A DNA stretch of 64,000 bases, from positions 620,001 through 684,000 of the forward strand of contig JANSWZ010000001.1 of NCBI GenBank assembly GCA_024743215.1, in the 5' to 3' direction. Below the pieces are notes generated by a model. The model was not told the DNA's origin and did not search any database. It saw nothing but the letters and a program-made list of their open reading frames with translations. Below are positions 35,053 through 44,106 of the stretch, piece after piece. Source of the stretch: Alphaproteobacteria bacterium. Its GTDB lineage: Bacteria; Pseudomonadota; Alphaproteobacteria; Rhizobiales; GCA-2746425. The stretch's first letter is position 1; every line of letters starts with the position of its first letter. The translations under genes and the position numbers were made by a program.

Positions 35053-36087
35053 ATGCAGGGAAAGGCTAGCCCCACAAACTCCGGACCTGGCTTGATCCGT
35101 CGATTTTTTCAATTGGACGGTGCGTCAATCGCGCTCGTTTTTGTGCTTCTGATTTTGATATTCATGATCACAGCGCCAAAGGCGTTTCTCGGCTACCGGG
35201 TTTACATGAGCTTTATGGCCACCGTTCCTCCGCCGCTGATCATCGCCCTTGGTGTGACTTTGGTGGCTGTCGCTGGCGAGATGGATTTGTCATTTCCGTC
35301 GGTGGTTGCAGCGGCAAGTTTCGTTTTTGGCATCATGTTCAAACAATGGGATGTTACCTGGATTGCATTTCTTTGCGCCATTGCGGTCGGTGCTGGCATG
35401 GGCCTTGTTAACGGCCTTGTTGTTACCCTTCTTGGGATCCCTTCCCTAATTGCAACGCTGGCCATGCTGTTCCTTTGGGGCGGGTTGGTAACCGTGTTGT
35501 CTGGCGGTATTCAGCTCGCGATTCCAGACATTTACGGAACTGCCATGCACAGTATATTTGTGGGGCGTATTGGCGGTGTTTTCCCCGCTCAAATGATTTG
35601 GGCGCTTTTGATTTCAGCGTTCATCTGGATGCTTCTCAATCGGCACCGGTTCGGTGAAAGTCTTCTGTTCATCGGAGATAATCTCGAAGTCGCCCGGGTG
35701 GTCGGCATCAATGCTACGCGCGAGAAAATAAAACTCTTCACATTGTCAGGAACACTGGCCGCTATGGGTGGTGTTTTACTCACACTTGAGACAACGGCCT
35801 ATTTCTCCAGTCAAGGGATGGGCTATTTGCTGACAGTCATCGCAGCTGTCTTCATTGGTGGCACGTCCATTTTTGGCGGGTCCGGAAAGGTCGTCGGCAC
35901 TGTATTCGCAGCCTTCATTGTCACCGTAATCGAAGCTGGATTGGTTGCGTCCGGCATTCAGGGGTTCTGGACCCGGTTCTTTATTGGCTTTGTCTTCATT
36001 CTTTCAGTGACTGCCAACGCGATCATTGAGGATCCTGACAAGGTTCCGCTGGTGCGCATGTTGCGGACCAAAATGCCAAGTCGCTGA
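35053..36087 (+). CDS. Carbohydrate ABC transporter permease, RbsC type
   Basis: A 344-residue permease of the BPD_transp_2/ribose (CUT2) family with eight to ten hydrophobic segments. The loop FIGDNLEVARVVGINATREK (about 210-229) and GGTSIFGGSGKVVGTVFAAF (about 276-295) are characteristic. ATG at 35053, one base after the RraA-like stop. A single permease gene is normal for CUT2, which uses a homodimer. Confidence 0.9.
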   Translation: MQGKASPTNSGPGLIRRFFQLDGASIALVFVLLILIFMITAPKAFLGYRVYMSFMATVPPPLIIALGVTLVAVAGEMDLSFPSVVAAASFVFGIMFKQWDVTWIAFLCAIAVGAGMGLVNGLVVTLLGIPSLIATLAMLFLWGGLVTVLSGGIQLAIPDIYGTAMHSIFVGRIGGVFPAQMIWALLISAFIWMLLNRHRFGESLLFIGDNLEVARVVGINATREKIKLFTLSGTLAAMGGVLLTLETTAYFSSQGMGYLLTVIAAVFIGGTSIFGGSGKVVGTVFAAFIVTVIEAGLVASGIQGFWTRFFIGFVFILSVTANAIIEDPDKVPLVRMLRTKMPSR

Positions 36088-36129
36088 ACGGCTTACTGAA
36101 ATTCACACTAAACAGGAGGAACACCAGAA

Positions 36130-37110
36130 ATGAAAAGTTTAATAGGTACATTCCTAATGGCGCTGACTGCCTTCACGATCGGCACAAGCGAGACACCCGC
36201 CCAAGATCGAGATCCGGTTGATGGTGGGCTTACAATCTATATGCAATTGGGTGGAAATCCAGGTGGTCCAGCTACACTTGCGCGAGAACTCGGTGCGCGC
36301 GATGCAGCGCGCGTCCTTGACGTAAACCTGATCGAACAGCACTCGCAATGGAACCCGCAGCGGATGTTGCAACAAGCAAACGAAGCTCTGGCTGGAGCTC
36401 CCGATGCCATTATCGTCATGGGACATCCCGGGACAGATGCGATGACTGGCTTCCTCAAGCGCGCAAAGAGCGACGGCGTAACAGTTGTCGTTGGCAACAA
36501 TAATCTTCCCGGTTCTGGCGCCAGTTACTTTGGCCTGAACAATTACGATGCAGGCGTCAATCTTGCCCGCTTGGCAACCCAGGAAGGCGGATTGAATTCA
36601 GGTGATAAAGTTGTCGTCTACGGCGCCTTCATTGAAGGTGCGCCAGGCGCCAATGTCGCTGAAGGTTCACTTGCTGCTCTGGATGAAGCGGGCATTGCCT
36701 ATGACAAGCTTCAGTGGTCCGATGAAGCTGTGCAGGACGCCTCACTCGCTGTGCCTGTTCTCGTCAGCTATCTGGAAAGCAATCCAGACACGCGCGGCAT
36801 CATCGTACCGGGTCATGGTGGTATCACCGCGTTTCTTGGCAAGGTCGTTCGTGATTCTGGAAAAGATGCTGGTGAAATCGTAACTGCTGGCTTCGACATT
36901 TCACCTGCAGCTATCGACGAAGTAAAACGCGGGTATCTGACGCTCGTACTTGACCAACAGCCTTATCTTCAGGGGTTCATGCCTGTTGTTGCAGCCGTTC
37001 TGGAAGTCAAATACGGGCTTGGTGGCCTGTTTTTGAACACTGGTGGTGGTGTTGTCACGAAGGACAATGTTGAAATGATCGAGAGCCTGGTTGCCCAAGG
37101 CCTCCGATAA
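36130..37110 (+). CDS. Periplasmic sugar-binding protein, RbsB type
   Basis: A 326-residue periplasmic binding protein type I. A Sec signal peptide ends near residue 24 (GTSETPAQ before DRDPV). The two-lobed domain has QANEALAGAPDAIIVMGHPG and the hinge-region LDQQPYLQGFMPV. It delivers substrate to the RbsC-type permease. Preceded by ACAGGAGGAAC, a strong ribosome site. Ligand is unknown; a monosaccharide or polyol is likely for the family. Confidence 0.9.
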   Translation: MKSLIGTFLMALTAFTIGTSETPAQDRDPVDGGLTIYMQLGGNPGGPATLARELGARDAARVLDVNLIEQHSQWNPQRMLQQANEALAGAPDAIIVMGHPGTDAMTGFLKRAKSDGVTVVVGNNNLPGSGASYFGLNNYDAGVNLARLATQEGGLNSGDKVVVYGAFIEGAPGANVAEGSLAALDEAGIAYDKLQWSDEAVQDASLAVPVLVSYLESNPDTRGIIVPGHGGITAFLGKVVRDSGKDAGEIVTAGFDISPAAIDEVKRGYLTLVLDQQPYLQGFMPVVAAVLEVKYGLGGLFLNTGGGVVTKDNVEMIESLVAQGLR

Positions 37111-37189
37111 GCTTTGAATGCAGGGGCGGAAGATTATCAACGCCCCTGCAACTTCTCAGCCAGGTACGACGACACATTGGAGCCCCAAG

Positions 37190-37987
37190 ATGGCCGATCA
37201 ATCCACTGCCGATCAACCCATTGTAAGCCTGAATAATGTTGGCAAGGCTTACGGGCCAGTTGTCAGCCTTCAGGATGTATCTCTGGAGATTGGCAGTAAC
37301 GAAATTGTTGGCTTGATAGGCGACAATGGTGCGGGGAAATCGACACTGATCAAAATAATGACGGGCGTCGAAACACCAACCACCGGCGAGGTATTTATCC
37401 GCGGCGAGCGCGTGGATTTTTCGAACTACTCAGTCCAGCGGGCCCATGAACTTCGTATTGAGACTGTCTACCAAACCTCCTCTCTTGGGACCAAACAACC
37501 GCTATGGCGGAACTTTTTTGTCGGGCGACCACTGACGAATGCTTTTGGTTTCATAAAGGTGCGCGAACAAAAACGCATTTCAGAACAGATAATGCGCGAG
37601 ACAATTGGTTTTCGCAGCGCAGGGATAGATGTAAACACTCCAGTGGGTCGATTGTCTGGCGGCGAACGACAAGGTGTTGCCATCGGCCGCGCAATGCATT
37701 TCGACAGCGACTTGATCGTTCTTGATGAACCAACAGTGGCACTGGCGCTTTCTGAAGTTGAAAAAGTTCTGAATTTTATTCGTTCAATCAAGGAAAACGG
37801 GCGGTCATGCATCTACATCGAACATAATATCCACCACGTGCACGCCGTCTGCGACCGACTGATCGTGCTGGATCGTGGTCAGCTTGTTCTGGATTGCGAA
37901 GCCAAATCGATGACCTACACAGAGTTGACCGAATTTTTGCGTGATCTTCATTTCAGAGGTGATCACGACACCAAAGTTGCCTCCTGA
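37190..37987 (+). CDS. Sugar ABC transporter ATPase, single-domain CUT2 type
   Basis: A 265-residue ATPase. Walker A GDNGAGKST is at about 45-53, the Q-loop region ETVYQTSSLG near 96-105, the signature LSGGERQGVAIGRA near 153-166, Walker B LIVLDEPTVAL near 174, and the switch IEHNIHHVH near 207. It equals only the first half of RbsA, as in FrcA-like transporters. ATG at 37190. An earlier in-frame ATG at 37118 adds 24 unlikely residues. Confidence 0.9.
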   Translation: MADQSTADQPIVSLNNVGKAYGPVVSLQDVSLEIGSNEIVGLIGDNGAGKSTLIKIMTGVETPTTGEVFIRGERVDFSNYSVQRAHELRIETVYQTSSLGTKQPLWRNFFVGRPLTNAFGFIKVREQKRISEQIMRETIGFRSAGIDVNTPVGRLSGGERQGVAIGRAMHFDSDLIVLDEPTVALALSEVEKVLNFIRSIKENGRSCIYIEHNIHHVHAVCDRLIVLDRGQLVLDCEAKSMTYTELTEFLRDLHFRGDHDTKVAS

Positions 37988-38046
37988 TATCGCATTCAAC
38001 GCCGGCAGGACATTCCATCAGCCGGCCATAAACTGGAAATCAACCA

Positions 38047-39438
38047 ATGTCGGACCAAAACTCAATTCCCCCTTTGGCGCAGAACGAGTTTGACGGCCTG
38101 ATTGGTGTGGCATTCACGGAAATAAACCCGCCAGAGGGCATGTATGCCCGCACCTGGGGCAGTGCCAAACATGATTTATCCGATGGTCTCCATCGTCCCC
38201 TTCGCGCAACTTGCGTTGCCTTCGCAGCACAGGAAGATTCAGAGCCTCTTTTTTTCATGACCCTGGACCTTATGGTGTGGATGTCAAGAGAGGACGAAGA
38301 AGGCATACGGAACCCCATCGAAACCGCCTTGGGTATTTCACCCGGAAGGCTGTTATTGCAGTTGTCGCACAGCCATGCTGCCCCATTCACGGACCCTGCC
38401 CTGAGCGCTACGCCTGGTGGTCATCTCATTCCGCAATATCGCTCCGAAGTCATTGAAGCCTGCATCAAAATTGCAAATTCGGCCAAGACCGCAATGAAGC
38501 CTTCAATTCTAAGCTGGGGCACCGGCAAATGCGGGCTTGCGTATAATCGCGATCTGGTTTTGCCGGAGACAGGTGAAATTGTCTGTGGTGTCAATCCGTT
38601 GATCAAGGCCGAAGACACGCTTGTCGTTGGTCGCGTTTGCGATATGTCCGGAACCATCCAAACTACCCTGGTTCACTATGCTGCCCATCCGACGTCATTG
38701 GGCGGAGAAAACCGATTAACCTCACCAGATTACATCGGGGCGATGCGCGAATTGGTGGAACGCGAAACCGACGGGGCCGTTTGCGTGTTTCTGCATGGAG
38801 CCGATGGCGAATTAACCCCTCGACGCAGCTTTGAAGCCAACACGGAAGCTGCGGATCAAAACGGGCGTGAGCTTGGTTACGCTGCACTGTCTGTTCTCGC
38901 TGGCCTTTTCAGGCCTGGCGAGAGAATGGTTTTCGACAAACGTCTGGAATCTGGTGCCACCCTGGGTCTTTGGCGATTTGAAAAACAAGCACCAGAGCAT
39001 TGCGCGTTGGTTCAAAAGGACAGCGTGAGACTGGAAGTCGGTCAATTGCCTTCCATCGAAGAATGTCGCGCTGAATATAAAAGCGCTCCGGTGGGCTTTG
39101 AAAAGGAAAGAGCGCAGCGCAGATTGGCTTTGCGGGAAAAGGTGGGAGATGTAGCAGAATTCGATCTGCCAATTTACGTCTGGAAGTTGGGAAGATCTTT
39201 TCTCGTCGGCGCGCCAGTTGAATTTTACAGCGACGTTCAGACATCCCTTCGGGAGAAATTTCCAGACTTCACAGTGCTCGTCCTTGATGTGTGCAATGGC
39301 TTTTTGAATTATCTTCCAAGACAGGAAGATTTTGAGCGAAACACCTATCCGGTTCGCATTTCATTGTTCGCCGCCGGAAGTATGGAACGTGCCGAGGATA
39401 AGGCCGCCGAAATGATTGCCTCCATGATACGCGACTAG
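38047..39438 (+). CDS. Cytoplasmic ceramidase-fold protein of unknown substrate
   Basis: A 463-residue protein resembling the N-terminal catalytic domain of neutral/alkaline non-lysosomal ceramidase. Family-like metal positions are SHSH (107-110) and VHYAAHPTSLGG with His214. There is no signal peptide, and the C-terminal immunoglobulin-like domain of true ceramidases is missing. The hexapeptide GDVSPN, which holds the ceramidase nucleophile serine, reads GELTPR here (Thr257). It is the last gene of the sugar ABC operon, 59 bases after the ATPase. A role as amidase, esterase or deacetylase on an imported sugar derivative is possible but unproven. Confidence 0.75.
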   Translation: MSDQNSIPPLAQNEFDGLIGVAFTEINPPEGMYARTWGSAKHDLSDGLHRPLRATCVAFAAQEDSEPLFFMTLDLMVWMSREDEEGIRNPIETALGISPGRLLLQLSHSHAAPFTDPALSATPGGHLIPQYRSEVIEACIKIANSAKTAMKPSILSWGTGKCGLAYNRDLVLPETGEIVCGVNPLIKAEDTLVVGRVCDMSGTIQTTLVHYAAHPTSLGGENRLTSPDYIGAMRELVERETDGAVCVFLHGADGELTPRRSFEANTEAADQNGRELGYAALSVLAGLFRPGERMVFDKRLESGATLGLWRFEKQAPEHCALVQKDSVRLEVGQLPSIEECRAEYKSAPVGFEKERAQRRLALREKVGDVAEFDLPIYVWKLGRSFLVGAPVEFYSDVQTSLREKFPDFTVLVLDVCNGFLNYLPRQEDFERNTYPVRISLFAAGSMERAEDKAAEMIASMIRD

Positions 39439-39626
39439 GATGATCAAGCAGGCCCGACAAGATGCGCGTCAGACGGCTTAGAAAGGCGCATGGAAGATTG
39501 CTGGCAAAAGCCTTGTACAACGTGCCACGGGCTTTTGCTTCAGGTTCTAACAGCAAACGAATTCGCAGCATGAAACCGGCTAACTTATAGCTAAAGCGTT
39601 GAAATATTGTGTATTTTACTGGGAAA

Positions 39627-39703
39627 TGGTGACCCCGGTAGGACTCGAACCTACGACCTGCGGATTAGAAGTCCGCTGCTCTATCCAGCTGAGCTACGGG
39701 GCC
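39627..39703 (-). tRNA. tRNA-Arg (anticodon TCT)
   Basis: A 77-base cloverleaf with encoded CCA. Acceptor GGCCCCG pairs with CGGGGTC (one G-T pair). The D-arm is AGCTCAGCTGGATAGAGC, the anticodon stem GCGGA/TCCGC with loop CTTCTAA, and the T-arm GTAGGTTCGAGTCCTAC. Confidence 0.96.
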
Positions 39704-39722
39704 TGAATTGTGGTGTCAGCTG

Positions 39723-40028
39723 CTAATGTGTCCACGATTGTTTGCGGTCAAACTTGAAATTTTCCGAGTAGGACGTTATCCGGATTTTTCGCTGTTTCTG
39801 GTTGGCAAGCTGGTATGCAATGCCATTCCTCTCAGCATAAGCAATGGCGTCTTCCTGATTGTCAAAGTTCAACTTGATCTGCTGCTTCATGTCCGATGAA
39901 GATGTGTATCCCATCAATGGCTCAATCTGCCGAGGCGTTTCCCGTACATATTCGAGAATCCAATTACCGGTTTTACCCCGTCCTGATTGCATGGGATTTT
40001 TGGTTGGCTGGTAAATGCGTGCGACCAT
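39723..40028 (-). CDS. NADH dehydrogenase accessory subunit, NDUFS4-like
   Basis: A 101-residue ETC complex I subunit conserved region protein, the bacterial counterpart of NDUFS4 (18 kDa subunit) found in alphaproteobacteria. Conserved blocks are [19 protein letters not shown] near the N-terminus and [17 protein letters not shown] and FDRKQSWTH at the end. The ATG at 40028 follows GAAGAGATCAAA. The longer upstream opening is not family-like. It lies between tRNA-Arg and tRNA-Pro on the same strand. Confidence 0.9.
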   Translation of the reverse strand: MVARIYQPTKNPMQSGRGKTGNWILEYVRETPRQIEPLMGYTSSSDMKQQIKLNFDNQEDAIAYAERNGIAYQLANQKQRKIRITSYSENFKFDRKQSWTH

Positions 40029-40238
40029 TTTGATCTCTTCGGTTTGCAGCAGAATGTTGTGACAATAGATACAGCCACGATCCATGATGTGGCAAGAACC
40101 GAATTGTGTTTTTGATGAGTTGATTCTCATCGAGAGTGCTCTCAATGCACCGTCTATGTATTCTGGCAGCCCACACCACACAGTGCGGTGTCGAAGCGCC
40201 CGGACGACGCTTCAAAGACAATTGATTTTCAGTGAAAA

Positions 40239-40315
40239 TGGTCGGGGCAGAAAGATTCGAACTCTCGACCCCTGGTTCCCAAAACCAGTGCTCTACCAGG
40301 CTGAGCTATACCCCG
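40239..40315 (-). tRNA. tRNA-Pro (anticodon TGG)
   Basis: A 77-base cloverleaf with encoded CCA. Acceptor CGGGGTA pairs with TGCCCCG. The D-arm is AGCTCAGCCTGGTAGAGC, the anticodon stem CTGGT/ACCAG with loop TTTGGGA, and the T-arm GAGAGTTCGAATCTTTC. Confidence 0.95.
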
Positions 40316-40457
40316 TACCAATATCTGAAACAGTTTTCTGCGTCAGAGACACGCCTATTACACGGACTATCGGGCCACGACAAGAGCCGTTTTGGGTAAT
40401 TTACAAAAAGGTTGAAACGGCCAACTGGGATTCGGCATCATGCGCCAGTTAGTGGCA

Positions 40458-40976
40458 TCAGTTGGAACCAAGATTCTTGGTGAGTAAGGGATGGCTCACC
40501 TTATCTCCCGCACGGATTCCATGGCCCGACGCGACGCCGGCATTGAGTTCCAATACATAGCGTACAGGTTCTCGCGATGAAATGATGTCGGTCGAGAATG
40601 GTGTCGTATTTTCAGCAACCCGAACAATTGTTCCAGAGCGGTCAATGAACACCATATCCAGCGACAAGGGCGTATTGCGCATCCACATTGTAACCAGTCG
40701 ATCTGTGTCAAAATCAAAGAGCATGCCCTGATCCTGTGGAAGATCCTTTCGGAACATCAGACCAACTTCCCGCTCCTCCTGTTCATCTGCAATCTCAACA
40801 ATAAAGCGCTGAATGCCTGTTCTCGTCTCGATTGCTAAAAAGACAGGACTTGGCGCTATTGATTGAGGTTCCTGCGCGTAAAGCGAGAGGTTCGCAATCC
40901 CAAACAACAGAGATGCAGCAACGATTATCGTGCTGAGCCCGCGGCGGAATGTGACTGGGTCGAAATTTTTACTCAT
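40458..40976 (-). CDS. Exported DUF192 family protein
   Basis: A 172-residue protein with a Sec-type signal or membrane anchor (about 12-35) and a DUF192 domain (about 50-165). Conserved blocks are EREVGLMFRKDL, MLFDFDTDR, MWMRNTPLSLDMVFID and GVASGHGIRAGD. The molecular function of DUF192 is unknown. It follows the cold-shock gene by 96 bases on the same strand, an arrangement often conserved in rhizobia. Confidence 0.88.
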   Translation of the reverse strand: MSKNFDPVTFRRGLSTIIVAASLLFGIANLSLYAQEPQSIAPSPVFLAIETRTGIQRFIVEIADEQEEREVGLMFRKDLPQDQGMLFDFDTDRLVTMWMRNTPLSLDMVFIDRSGTIVRVAENTTPFSTDIISSREPVRYVLELNAGVASGHGIRAGDKVSHPLLTKNLGSN

Positions 40977-41072
40977 GAACCGATATGCCCTTGGTCATTT
41001 TTGAAAGGGAGATGACAGCATCCCCTTACAGCAAAGCTGCAGGCGGTCTTTGTCATGTCATATTGGCAAAAT

Positions 41073-41705
41073 TTAGTGTGAAACAGGCTGGCCCGGGCCT
41101 TCAGCCGGACGAACTTCTGCACACATCAGTCCTTTGGGCCCTTTGCCATAACGCACCAGTACCTTTTGGCCTGGCCGCAATTCAGTCAGACCAAACTGGC
41201 GCAGGGTTTCCATATGGATGAAGATATCAGGGGCCTCTTCACTTTCGGTCACAAAACCGAAGCCCTTGGTGCGATTGAACCATTTGACGGTTACCAGAAT
41301 CATATCGCTTTCAGGCTCAACCTGAGTGTGCGTTCTGGCTGGCTCGGAGGCCGAAGGTTGCACAGCAGTGCTGTAATCCATGGACAATACACGGAAAGCC
41401 TGCAAGCCTTTACTCTGCCGAGTTACCTCGCAGACGATGCGTGCGCCCTCCATAGCGGTCAGGAACCCATCCCGGCGCAACGTCGTGACGTGGAGCAAAA
41501 CATCATTGGTTCCATCATCGGGAACGATGAATCCATATCCCTTGGAAACGTCGAACCATTTGATCGAGCCGGCGACGAGTTCAATATCAACTGGTATTTC
41601 GGTGCCAATGTGGCTGTCTAAACCGGTTTTGGCGTCAGTCGTGGTCGCAGATACATTATCAGCGGCCTGAGCAGAAACTGCATCTTCTGGCTGTTTTGCG
41701 CCCAT
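41073..41705 (-). CDS. Two-domain cold-shock protein
   Basis: A 210-residue protein with two cold-shock domains, about 46-109 (GSIKWFDVSKGYGFIVPDDG) and 137-200 (VTVKWFNRTKGFGFV), joined by a flexible linker and preceded by a low-complexity N-terminal tail. The RNP1-like motifs KGYGFI and KGFGFV are present. The second motif LLHVTTL/IFIHMETL has the expected histidine. Double-domain Csp proteins of this length are characteristic of alphaproteobacteria and bind single-stranded RNA or DNA. Confidence 0.92.
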   Translation of the reverse strand: MGAKQPEDAVSAQAADNVSATTTDAKTGLDSHIGTEIPVDIELVAGSIKWFDVSKGYGFIVPDDGTNDVLLHVTTLRRDGFLTAMEGARIVCEVTRQSKGLQAFRVLSMDYSTAVQPSASEPARTHTQVEPESDMILVTVKWFNRTKGFGFVTESEEAPDIFIHMETLRQFGLTELRPGQKVLVRYGKGPKGLMCAEVRPAEGPGQPVSH

Positions 41706-42156
41706 TTAAACTGCCCTCTTGACCAAGCGATTGCCTGCACAACATCTGTTCTGCGCACAAAAATGAAGCGCTAAGATGACCTGCAAACGTCAGCGATTTG
41801 TCAGAATCACCAACTGCCCCACAACTTTAGATGCCACGCGTTTTTCGCCTATGCAATTAAGCCCGAAAAGCCCGGACCAATTCGCCCCGATGCGTATCAT
41901 CTGATTCTGTTTATTATTAAACACTGTGACGGCCCCATTCATCAAGCAGCTTGCGGTGAGTCGATGTAAATTTCGTACCTGTATGGAAGTTGAATTGTTC
42001 GATCGGGCAATCATTTCTTCACATTGCCGGAGCAATGCCTATGTTCCTGTGCGGGCCGGTGGGTGATACAATCACCGCGAAATCAACCACGAATGCCTGG
42101 CGAAACACAAACCTATTGTGGGCAAAGATTTAGGCCTGCATCATTTGGAGCCTTAC
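41706..42156. other. 451-base intergenic region between csp and gloA
   Basis: A divergent gap. It must contain the promoters and leaders of the cold-shock gene (minus) and of gloA (plus). An 81-codon minus frame at 41790-42035 has no recognisable features. No convincing promoter, terminator or RNA structure was found. Confidence 0.4.
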
Positions 42157-42576
42157 ATGAAATATCTACACACAATGGTCCGAGTTACCGATGTCGACGC
42201 GTCTTTAAAATTTTACTGCGATGGTCTGGGATTGCAGGAAACACGCCGCATTGACAACGAAAAGGGGCGTTTCACCCTGATTTTTCTATCCGCACCTGGT
42301 GATGAATCTGCACAGGTAGAACTGACTCATAATTGGGATCCAGAGCCCTATGGCGAAGGACGCAATTTCGGACACCTGGCTTACCGGGTTACTGACATCT
42401 ATGCGCTGTGCCAAAAACTTAAGGATATGGGTGTGGTGATCAACCGCCCACCGCGAGACGGCCACATGGCTTTCGTACGCTCGCCTGATAATATTTCGGT
42501 CGAACTGTTGCAAGAAGGTGACGCTTTGCCTTCACAGGAGCCTTGGGCTTCAATGCCCAATACCGGTCACTGGTAA
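42157..42576 (+). CDS. gloA: Lactoylglutathione lyase (glyoxalase I)
   Basis: A 139-residue glyoxalase I that converts the hemithioacetal of methylglyoxal and glutathione to lactoylglutathione. All four metal ligands are visible: His5 (LHTMVRV), Glu55 (VELTHNW), His73 (FGHLAYRV) and Glu116 (SVELLQ). This is the short nickel-type bacterial form. ATG at 42157 after GGAGCCTTAC. Confidence 0.93.
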   Translation: MKYLHTMVRVTDVDASLKFYCDGLGLQETRRIDNEKGRFTLIFLSAPGDESAQVELTHNWDPEPYGEGRNFGHLAYRVTDIYALCQKLKDMGVVINRPPRDGHMAFVRSPDNISVELLQEGDALPSQEPWASMPNTGHW

Positions 42577-42767
42577 GCTTGACTTGGCCGTTCTGCGGCC
42601 ATCTTTCCTTGGTTCCCAAATGCAGAGACAGCCCCTATTCGTTTCGGATTTCCGGCTCTCCGCAATTGGGAATTCTGGAATTGTATAGCTCGGCTTCAAA
42701 AAAACTGTCTGCGACGGATTATGAGGGTTGCTACCCCTAAGAATCCTCTCTATAAGCCACTCCCGAA

Positions 42768-42843
42768 GCGCCCTTCGTCTAGCGGTCTAGGACGCCGCCC
42801 TTTCACGGCGGAAACACGGGTTCGAGTCCCGTAGGGCGTGCCA
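42768..42843 (+). tRNA. tRNA-Glu (anticodon TTC)
   Basis: A 76-base cloverleaf with encoded CCA. Acceptor GCGCCCT pairs with AGGGCGT, with a G-T pair at the end. The anticodon stem CCGCC/GGCGG holds loop CTTTCAC, and the T-arm is ACGGGTTCGAGTCCCGT. A hairpin GTGCCAC/GTGGCAC (42838-42859) overlaps the 3' end and may affect termination or processing; it has no T-run after it. Confidence 0.96.
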
Positions 42844-43087
42844 CCTTTTTGTGTGGCACGCATGCCGATGTGATTGGGCAATCAATTCTCCCGTATGTTT
42901 GTTTGATAACGAAATTAGACGAAGAGCTTCAGTCTCTGACGTCAAATCGGCTGCTTTGACGGATTGTCCACTTCCCCCAATTTTATTTCGAAATAATTTG
43001 TCGCTTCCGTTCATGCTTGCGGTTTTGAGCCTGAGCATTAGTATAACAGTCATCGGTTCGGCATAATTTCACCGAAGGTAGCTACTC

Positions 43088-43477
43088 ATGGATTTAACTT
43101 GGATTTTTGATGGTCTCGACAAACCGGACAAGACTCGTATTGGTCTTGCAAAGGCGCTTGGCCGCGATGTTTCTGTAGTCAGTAAAATTCTTTCGGGAAA
43201 ACGCCGTTTGGCTGTGGAAGACGAGGAGATAATCCGGAACTATCTGGAAATGCCTTATGGCGGCAGCAGTGGTGGAAACGGAATATCATCCAGAGTCGTC
43301 TACAACGTTGCGTTTCATATCGTTAAGGACAAGCAAATTAAGGAAGGCGATCCTAGGGAATTTGCTGATTTGTTTCTGGAGTTGTGCCACTACCTTCAGG
43401 ATCAGGAAGATGCGCCAATCGATAAGATCGTTTCCTTCGAGGCACAGCGCCGCGCCCGTCGCAGTTCTCAATCATAA
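43088..43477 (+). CDS. Small helix-turn-helix (XRE-like) protein
   Basis: A 129-residue protein. Its N-terminal part (TRIGLAKALGRDVSVVSKIL, about 17-36) reads as a Cro/XRE helix-turn-helix. The rest is charged and helical without a recognised domain (FADLFLELCHYLQDQED). ATG at 43088. Its last 125 bases overlap, in antisense, the 3' end of the acetyltransferase gene, so the two could influence each other's expression. Target genes are not known. Confidence 0.7.
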   Translation: MDLTWIFDGLDKPDKTRIGLAKALGRDVSVVSKILSGKRRLAVEDEEIIRNYLEMPYGGSSGGNGISSRVVYNVAFHIVKDKQIKEGDPREFADLFLELCHYLQDQEDAPIDKIVSFEAQRRARRSSQS

Positions 43478-44012
43478 CATTCAACCGATGATACAGTTGC
43501 TGAAGTGGCGGGCTTATATATCCGTATTCAGCAACCTCTATTCCATCAATCGTGCGTGAGCGCTCGATGAATTTTTTCCATCCCAATTGAGCATACCAAA
43601 TTCGCATGGGATTTTGGCGAAACACCCAAATTATGAGCGGAATCTTATGGTGCTCTTCGAGAAATTGAGCCATTGTAAGCATGAGTTTGGGACCGGCTGA
43701 CGTCCCTCTCCATTTTGGTAGGACGTAACCTGCATGGAGTTCACCTGCGCCAACCGGGGCGTCTTTGTCGTCACACGGCTTGGCAAAGCAGAAACCAATG
43801 CCGGATTGTCCACTACGAATGACATAGAGACATTCAGCCAGACCCGGATTTCTGATCCATCGGCTCCATTGGGCCCGGCGAAACGCTTTATTTCGCCGGC
43901 TGAGAAGTTCGGAAGGTAAAAAACGATAACAATTATGCCAACAATCCACATGTATACGGGCAATTTCCGTCACATCATGTATGGTGGCAGGAATGACTTG
44001 AATGGTTTTCAT
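43353..44012 (-). CDS. GNAT family N-acetyltransferase
   Basis: A 219-residue protein whose first 165 residues fit a GNAT acetyltransferase: PATIHDVTEIARIHVDCWHN at the start, the acetyl-CoA loop region LPKWRGTSAGPKLM, and LGWKKFIERSRTIDG at the end of the fold. About 45 residues beyond the domain are rich in basic and polar residues. This tail is the part antisense to the XRE-like gene. ATG at 44012 rather than an earlier codon at 44045. The substrate is unknown. Confidence 0.82.
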   Translation of the reverse strand: MKTIQVIPATIHDVTEIARIHVDCWHNCYRFLPSELLSRRNKAFRRAQWSRWIRNPGLAECLYVIRSGQSGIGFCFAKPCDDKDAPVGAGELHAGYVLPKWRGTSAGPKLMLTMAQFLEEHHKIPLIIWVFRQNPMRIWYAQLGWKKFIERSRTIDGIEVAEYGYISPPLQQLYHRLNVMIENCDGRGAVPRRKRSYRLAHLPDPEGSGTTPETNQQIP

Positions 44013-44106
44013 CGGCTTCCCTGTCTTCAACCGAGGAATGGGCAAACGACTCGTAAATTATTTTTCTGGTGGTTTTATTATAACAATTTCTATCTTGGCG
44101 GGAAAT

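Noticed and set aside
41790-42035. 81-codon minus frame between csp and gloA
   Set aside because: No recognisable domain, hydrophobic segment or ribosome site, and it lies where promoters are expected.
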